Positions 7,250-11,074 of a DNA stretch of 11,074 bases are shown here, piece after piece. The stretch lies in NCBI GenBank assembly GCA_049522565.1, contig JBEKNT010000220.1, positions 1-11,074 of the forward strand, read 5' to 3'. Origin of the DNA: JASHVB01 sp049522565. GTDB lineage: Bacteria; Pseudomonadota; Alphaproteobacteria; Acetobacterales; Acetobacteraceae. Within the stretch, counting starts at the first letter, position 1, and every line of letters begins with the position of its first letter. The notes below the pieces were generated by a model, which worked only from the letters and a program-made list of their open reading frames with translations, had not been told where the DNA came from and ran no database searches. A program made the position numbers and the translations under genes.

Positions 7250-7263
7250 TTGATCTCTGTCAA
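7250..7263. promoter_or_regulatory. FNR/FixK-type box
   Basis: TTGATCTCTGTCAA fits the Crp/Fnr-family consensus TTGAT-N4-RTCAA used by FNR, FnrL and FixK, with both half-sites complete. It lies upstream of the CBS gene on the minus strand. With the box centred at -41.5, as in class II activation, the start site falls near 7215, and a TATCCC -10-like hexamer sits at 7226-7221. That gives a leader of about 41 nt to the ATG at 7174. The box is 215 bp from the selenoprotein start on the other side. Confidence 0.6.
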
Positions 7264-7276
7264 CCGCACGGACGGG

Positions 7277-7309
7277 AATTGTTGGTGGGTCAGGCGACGC
7301 CCAACAATT
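7277..7309. promoter_or_regulatory. Inverted repeat, possible operator
   Basis: AATTGTTGG (7277-7285) and CCAACAATT (7301-7309) are perfect 9-bp inverted arms with 15 bp between them. They are AT-rich for this genome and lie between the FNR-type box and the selenoprotein gene. The arms fit a dimeric regulator site or a hairpin; no family is assigned. Confidence 0.4.
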
Positions 7310-7367
7310 GCCGCGCCGGATAACACACGGGTCCCGCCCAATTCGTCATGGCGTATCCGTAGCGTTG

Positions 7368-7414
7368 CCCTGGATCGGTACAAGGCTGGTTTTGCCGACC
7401 TTCTGCATCCAGGG
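7368..7414 (+). promoter_or_regulatory. Long-armed inverted repeat ahead of the selenoprotein gene, possible structured leader
   Basis: CCCTGGAT (7368-7375) pairs perfectly with ATCCAGGG (7407-7414), and a G-U pair can be added outside. Within the 31-base interior, CGG (7376-7378) can pair with CCG (7395-7397), or GGC (7384-7386) with GCC (7394-7396). The element ends 64 bp before the selenoprotein ATG and could be a folded 5' leader. It matches no riboswitch class I can name. Confidence 0.35.
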
Positions 7415-7478
7415 TTGTCCGCAGCCCCGTCGCCTGTCACCCTGACGGCGGCGTTCACAGCAGAGGAGTTCCCCCCGC

Positions 7479-7697
7479 ATGCAGGTCTATATCGAATATT
7501 GCGGTCAATGAGGCTATGAACCGCGCGCCCGTGCGGCGCGGGACATCATCATGAAGACGCGACCCACCGCCCAGGTGAGCCTGAAGCGGAGCGGGGGTGG
7601 TGTCTTCGAGATCACGGTGGACGGCAGGCTCGCGTATTCGAAGAAGGCGACCGGCCGGTTCCCCTCGGACGAGGAAGTGCTGCACACCCTCGGCTGA
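7479..7697 (+). CDS. SelW-like selenoprotein, Rdx thioredoxin-fold family, with in-frame TGA read as selenocysteine
   Basis: A 72-residue protein read through TGA at 7509-7511 (codon 11): MQVYIEYCGQU, then GYEPRARAARDII. Rdx proteins (SelW, SelT, SelH, SelV and bacterial relatives) are small thioredoxin-like redox proteins with a CxxU or CxxC site after the first β-strand. Here the site is C8-G-Q-U11. Further family marks are GYEPRA after the site, GGGVFEITVDGRLAYSKKA (39-57) and TGRFPSDEEV (58-67). Conservation on both sides of the TGA in one frame, with TGA exactly at the redox-active position, argues strongly for recoding over decay. AGAGGAG (7462-7468) lies 10 bases before the ATG. A hairpin follows the UGA at bacterial SECIS distance, and the gene ends in a normal TGA followed by a perfect hairpin. 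Automatic callers would miss it or start it downstream. Its redox partner is unknown; genes for selenocysteine synthesis (selA, selB, selC, selD) must lie elsewhere. Confidence 0.9.
7509..7541 (+). promoter_or_regulatory. Bacterial SECIS-like element with its UGA codon
   Basis: After the UGA and nine spacer bases, CCGCGC (7521-7526) pairs with GCGCGG (7536-7541). Alternatively CGCGCC (7524-7529) pairs with GGCGCG (7535-7540), leaving a CGUGC loop. Either way, G7531 and U7532 sit in the apical loop, 20-21 bases after the UGA. In E. coli fdhF, as I recall it, the SelB-binding GGU loop lies at about the same distance. SelB with Sec-tRNA would bind here to direct insertion. Confidence 0.7.
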
Positions 7698-7698
7698 G

Positions 7699-7717
7699 CA
7701 CCGGGCTAAGCCCGGTG
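7699..7717 (+). terminator. Hairpin just after the selenoprotein stop codon
   Basis: CACCGGGC-TAA-GCCCGGTG is a perfect 8-bp stem with a three-base loop, starting 2 bases after the TGA stop. No T-tract follows, so it could be a terminator or a transcript-end stabiliser. Confidence 0.55.
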
Positions 7718-7787
7718 GCGCGTGTCCCCGCGACGATGGCGGCGGTGCCTGCCGCGTGACGGTGGCTGTCTCACGGCGTTGCATGAG

Positions 7788-7811
7788 GGGCCCGCTGGCA
7801 ACGGCGGGCCC
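7788..7811. terminator. Ten-bp hairpin with a GCAA tetraloop
   Basis: GGGCCCGCTG-GCAA-CGGCGGGCCC forms a 10-bp stem (one G-U pair) closed by a GNRA-type tetraloop. It lies in the 271-bp gap between the selenoprotein and peptidase genes; I see no coding sequence or tRNA in that gap. Only a weak CTTC follows, so it is either a GC-rich terminator or part of a small structured RNA. Confidence 0.5.
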
Positions 7812-7968
7812 GTCGCTGCTTCAAAAGGCCGCAATGGCAGCGGCTGCGCGCAAAGCCGCGGCCTGACAGAACGCTTGCGATGGCTCGGACGCGGGAGGAT
7901 TTTGCGCCACAATTTCCCTCACGCCTTCCCCGTGGCAATCTGCCGTCCCTTCATCCGGAGGCCCATCC

Positions 7969-9375
7969 ATGACTGCGCCCGAGATCAAGACCGTCGAGAC
8001 CGTGCTCCGCCACGCCGACGCCGCGTTCGATCGATCGCGCGAGACCCTGTTCGCGCTGCTGCGCATCCCCTCGATCAGCGCGCAACCGGCGCACCAGCAG
8101 GATTGCCGGCGCGCGGCGGAGTGGTGGCGCGATCAGCTCATCGGCCTCGGTTTCCGCGCCGACATCCGTCCGACGGCGGGCCATCCGGTGGTGGTCGGGC
8201 ACTTCGACGGGCCGGCGGATTACAGCGGGCCGCACGTGCTGTTCTATGCGCATTACGACGTGCAACCGGTCGATCCGCTGGAGCTGTGGACCAGTCCGCC
8301 GTTCGAGCCGCAGCTTGTGGATGGGCCGCACGGCAAGCGGTTCGTCGCGCGCGGCGCGGTGGACGACAAGGGCCAGTCCGTGATGTTCCTCGAAGCGTTG
8401 CGCGCCTGGCATGCCGTTGGCGGCGGCATTCCCGCGCGCATCACCGTGCTGATCGAGGGCGAGGAGGAAGTCGGCAGTGTCAACCTGGAACCATTCGTCG
8501 CCGCGCACAAGGACGACCTTGCGTCGGATCTCGCGCTGATCAGCGACACCGGCATGTGGGACGTTGACACGCCGGCGGTCACCACGCGGCTGCGCGGCAT
8601 GAACTATATCGAAGTCACGCTGAAGGCGGCAAACCGCGATCTGCACTCGGGATTGTTCGGCGGCTCCGCGCTGAATCCGATCAATGCGCTGACCCGCATC
8701 CTCGGTGAGTTGAAGGACGCAGACGGGCGCATCCAGTTGCCGGGGTTCTACGACCGGGTGAAGCCGGTCTCCAACGCACAACGCGCGCAATGGGATGCGC
8801 TGGGGTTCGACGAGGCGGCCTTCCTCGGCAGTATCGGCCTGTCGGTGCCGGCCGGCGAACGCGGCTATGCGGCGCTGGAGCGGCTATGGGCGCGGCCGAC
8901 CGCCGACATCAACGGCATCTGGGGCGGCTATACCGGCGAGGGCAGCAAGACAGTGATCGCCGCGGAGGCCAGCGCCAAGGTGTCGTTCCGCCTGGTGCCG
9001 GGCCAGGACCCGGCGGAAGTCTTCGATCAATTCAAGCGTTTCGTCACCGAGCGGCTGCCGGCGGATGCCCACGCGGAATTCAAGTCGCTGTCGGGAGCGC
9101 CGGCCTTCGAGGCGAATCTTGAATCGCCCTGGGTGCACGCGGTGCAGGCGGTGCTGCGCGACGAATATGGGCGCGAACCGATATTGATGGGCAGCGGCGG
9201 TTCGGTGCCAGTGGTCACATCGCTGCGGAAGGTGCTGGGGATCGACACGCTGCTGATGGGGTTCAGCCTGGATGACGACCAGATACACAGCCCGAACGAG
9301 AAGTTCGAGCAATGCTGCTTCCAGCACGGCATCCGTTCGCACGTGCGGCTGCTGGCAAAGTTCGCGGGGGGATAG
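7969..9375 (+). CDS. M20 family metallopeptidase (carnosinase/CNDP-like dipeptidase)
   Basis: A 468-residue cytosolic di-zinc peptidase of the M20 family with the inserted dimerisation domain; relatives cleave dipeptides or N-acyl amino acids. Metal and catalytic residues can be read by comparison with human CN2: H95 and D97 in YAHYDVQP; D132 in GAVDDKGQ, bridging the metals; E166 (general base) and E167 in EGEEEVGS; D193 in LISDTGMW; and H440 in DDDQIHSPNE. H226 in RDLHSGLFGG is the dimer-domain histidine that reaches the partner's active site. All are present, so the enzyme should be active. GGAGG lies seven bases before the ATG at 7969. There is no signal peptide. The gene stands alone after the hairpins that close the selenoprotein unit; the exact peptide substrate cannot be read. 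Confidence 0.92.
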   Translation: MTAPEIKTVETVLRHADAAFDRSRETLFALLRIPSISAQPAHQQDCRRAAEWWRDQLIGLGFRADIRPTAGHPVVVGHFDGPADYSGPHVLFYAHYDVQPVDPLELWTSPPFEPQLVDGPHGKRFVARGAVDDKGQSVMFLEALRAWHAVGGGIPARITVLIEGEEEVGSVNLEPFVAAHKDDLASDLALISDTGMWDVDTPAVTTRLRGMNYIEVTLKAANRDLHSGLFGGSALNPINALTRILGELKDADGRIQLPGFYDRVKPVSNAQRAQWDALGFDEAAFLGSIGLSVPAGERGYAALERLWARPTADINGIWGGYTGEGSKTVIAAEASAKVSFRLVPGQDPAEVFDQFKRFVTERLPADAHAEFKSLSGAPAFEANLESPWVHAVQAVLRDEYGREPILMGSGGSVPVVTSLRKVLGIDTLLMGFSLDDDQIHSPNEKFEQCCFQHGIRSHVRLLAKFAGG

Positions 9376-9409
9376 CACCAGGACGGCGTCTTGCCTCATG
9401 CCGGGCCAG

Positions 9410-9425
9410 GCCGATGCTCATCGGC
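9410..9425. terminator. Short perfect hairpin after the peptidase gene
   Basis: GCCGATG-CT-CATCGGC (or GCCGAT with a four-base loop) is an exact inverted repeat 35 bp after the peptidase stop. GCTTGATC (9457-9464) and GGTCAAGC (9477-9484) form another near-perfect pair further on. There is no T-tract. These are the only structures seen in the 209-bp gap before the next gene. Confidence 0.35.
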
Positions 9426-9584
9426 ATCAAGGTGGCCGAATGCTTCACCGCATCCCGCTTGATCTGATGCCTATGGGGTCAAGCCCAGTCATGAGGTTAC
9501 GTGCCAAAACCTGCGCTACGTCATTCTCACCAACGGCTGGTATCGATGATCACCATCGAACCGCCGGAGAAAGCATGTCCGGTG

Positions 9585-10742
9585 ATGAATATTGAGCGGG
9601 CGGGGGACACTGAGGCGGTGCTGGATGTCGCGGCGGCGAAGGCCCGGATCGCTGCGCTCGACGCGCCGCCGCATCTCGATCTGCGGGCGCATGCCAGGGC
9701 TGCCGAAACGGCCGGGCGGCGATCGATGGCGATTTTTTGGGCGTTGTGCCAGGCCATGCGCGGGCCCGGCCGACTGACGGTGCACGAGTTTTTCTATTAC
9801 CACCTCGACGATCCCAGCCTCACCGCCGACGAGGCTCGGCGTTTTGTCGGCAAGCACCGCCAACGCGTCTTCCATTCAGCTTGCAACGATGTGCGCTGGT
9901 TCGCCGCCGCGCATGACAAGGCGTTGTTTTATGCGGCAGCACGCGGCGGCGGCTTACCGGTTCCGGAAACGCTGGCGGTCTATGCACAGGGGGAACGCAG
10001 CTTCGCCGCCGAGATGCTGCACACGCCGGAGCAGCTCGCCGGCTTCCTGCAACGGGCCGACTGCTATCCGTTGTTCGCCAAGCCGATCGAGGGCATTTAT
10101 AGCGTCGGCGTGCTAAGTCTTGCCGCGCTAGAGGGAACGAAGATCCGCTTCAGCTCCGGCGCGGTGGCGGACCTCGACGCCGTCGTTCGCTTCATCATCG
10201 AATTTGGCGGCGAGGGATTCCTGCTGCAACGCCGCCTGCATCCGCACCCCACGCTGCGCGAGGCGTTTGGCGACACACTGCCCACGATCCGTTTCCTCGT
10301 GTTGCTGTCACCGGAAGGCGCGGCGATCGAGAGTGCCGTATTGAAGATTCCGTCGTCGCGTAATCCCGCCGACAACTACTGGCGCGCAGGGAACATGCTC
10401 GGTGCGCTGGACACGACGGGAAGCGTGCGGCGGGCAATCACCGGGATTGGCGGCGCGTTGCGGGAAGTGACGGAGCATCCGGACACCGGCACGACACTGG
10501 TCGGGCTGGCGGTGCCCGACTGGCAGCAAGCGACCGACGTCTGTCGATACGCCGCTGCGATGTTTCTGGGAATCCGCACGCAATCCTGGGATATCGCCCT
10601 CACCGACACCGGCCCTGTGGTGCTGGAGTTCAATTTCGGCGGAGACCTCAATTTGCACCAGCTTGCACACCGGCGCGGTGCCCTGACGCCAACCTACATC
10701 GAACACCTCAAGCGATGCGGCTACCGGCGACTGAAACTGTGA
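9585..10742 (+). CDS. Sugar-transfer-associated ATP-grasp family protein
   Basis: A protein of about 385 residues with the ATP-grasp layout of the sugar-transfer-associated family (ATPgrasp_ST), often found near glycosyltransferase and exopolysaccharide genes; its reaction is not established. With ATG 9585 as residue 1: a helical N-terminal region, then DKALFY (111-116) opening the ATP-grasp part, FAKPIEG (164-170) as the ATP-binding lysine strand, LLQRRL (213-218), PTIRFLV (233-239), a basic segment with ADNYWRAGN (262-270), VGLAVPDW (306-313), WDIALTDTGPVVLEFN (335-350) carrying the metal-binding acidic and Asn residues, and GGDLNLHQL. The start is uncertain: ATG 9546 and GTG 9501 are in frame, and GGAGA at 9566-9570 sits 14 bases before 9585. 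Codon use before 9546 is poorer in G/C third positions, which speaks against the longest form. It lies alone, with no glycosyltransferase immediately beside it. Confidence 0.8.
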   Translation: MNIERAGDTEAVLDVAAAKARIAALDAPPHLDLRAHARAAETAGRRSMAIFWALCQAMRGPGRLTVHEFFYYHLDDPSLTADEARRFVGKHRQRVFHSACNDVRWFAAAHDKALFYAAARGGGLPVPETLAVYAQGERSFAAEMLHTPEQLAGFLQRADCYPLFAKPIEGIYSVGVLSLAALEGTKIRFSSGAVADLDAVVRFIIEFGGEGFLLQRRLHPHPTLREAFGDTLPTIRFLVLLSPEGAAIESAVLKIPSSRNPADNYWRAGNMLGALDTTGSVRRAITGIGGALREVTEHPDTGTTLVGLAVPDWQQATDVCRYAAAMFLGIRTQSWDIALTDTGPVVLEFNFGGDLNLHQLAHRRGALTPTYIEHLKRCGYRRLKL

Positions 10743-11074
10743 TGACGCACCGCATGTAATATCAGCCGCCCAGCCACTGACTCCCGCCTGGTTCGCACCG
10801 ACCGCCTCAACCCGTCATGGGCGGGCTTGACGAGGGGAGCGTCGGCGTGACGAACGATTTTGCACCGGTCGGTCACTTATCACGATTCGTATCGGGGCGA
10901 GCCCTGGCACGACGGTCGGGGCGGTCGAACGCATTCGTTCTACTCAGCCCGCCAACGGCACCCGCCATCACCCCAGCAAGCCGCCAGCAAGAGCACTACA
11001 GATCGCCCGGCATCCGCCCCGGGATCTGGCTCGAGCACACCGGACGGCTTGTGATCAGCCTCCCGCGCAATAGG
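10743..11074. other. 332-bp region with no recognisable gene
   Basis: No frame on either strand gives a recognisable protein; the 64-codon open frame at 10860 is low-complexity and lacks a ribosome binding site. CCCGTCATGGGCGGGCTTGA (10811-10830) resembles one half of a dispersed alphaproteobacterial palindrome of the CGTCATG-GGC-GGGCTTG type, without its second arm. The rest is probably intergenic spacer or a gene remnant continuing past the window. Confidence 0.4.

Noticed and set aside
7169..7519. 116-codon plus-strand frame upstream of the selenoprotein gene
   Set aside because: It crosses the FNR-type box and both inverted repeats, has no ribosome binding site and no family likeness, and overlaps the selenoprotein start in another frame.
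7698..7968. Selenocysteine tRNA (selC) in the gap after the selenoprotein gene, suggested by a CTTCAAA-like stretch near 7819
   Set aside because: The flanking bases do not form an anticodon stem, and no long acceptor or variable arm can be drawn.
7951..8790. 279-codon minus-strand frame opposite the peptidase gene
   Set aside because: Antisense shadow of conserved M20 metal-binding motifs.
10860..11054. 64-codon plus-strand frame near the right edge
   Set aside because: Low-complexity Ser/Pro/Arg composition, no Shine-Dalgarno and no recognisable similarity.

Overview
The window is high-GC, gene-dense bacterial DNA. Its gene families and codon use fit an alphaproteobacterium, plausibly Acetobacteraceae or another Rhodospirillales; this is inferred from style and not proven by a marker gene. 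It looks like ordinary chromosome: there are no transposases, phage genes, CRISPR arrays, rRNA or recognisable tRNAs.

Left part (1-4500). The window opens inside an HpaB-type flavin-dependent hydroxylase gene (+). Its 3' end overlaps by 101 bp the end of a convergent gene for a GT87 membrane glycosyltransferase (-). Next are an enolase-superfamily (mandelate racemase/sugar-acid dehydratase) gene (-) and a crotonase-family gene (+). These two diverge from an 81-bp spacer that carries a near-perfect inverted repeat. A REP-like palindrome and a second hairpin separate the crotonase gene from the next gene, which converges on it.

Middle part (4501-7700). A manC-type gene (GDP-mannose pyrophosphorylase plus phosphomannose isomerase, -) is complete in sequence but has an in-frame TGA at codon 46, which splits off the nucleotide-binding N-terminus. 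Upstream of it is a two-CBS-domain protein with an unrecognised C-terminal domain (-). A 300-bp divergent region follows, holding an FNR/FixK-type box and two inverted repeats. Beyond it lies a 72-codon gene hidden by an in-frame TGA: a SelW-like (Rdx family) selenoprotein with a CxxU motif, a good ribosome binding site and a SECIS-like hairpin just after the UGA. This is the main discovery of the window.

Right part (7698-11074). Two strong hairpins follow the selenoprotein gene. Then come an M20-family metallopeptidase gene (+), a sugar-transfer-associated ATP-grasp gene (+), and about 330 bp with no convincing gene.

The genes do not form one pathway. GT87, ManC and the ATP-grasp protein share a loose surface-polysaccharide theme. 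HpaB, the dehydratase and the crotonase are catabolic types. The CBS protein and the selenoprotein flank an apparent oxygen-responsive control site and may belong to a redox or low-oxygen response.
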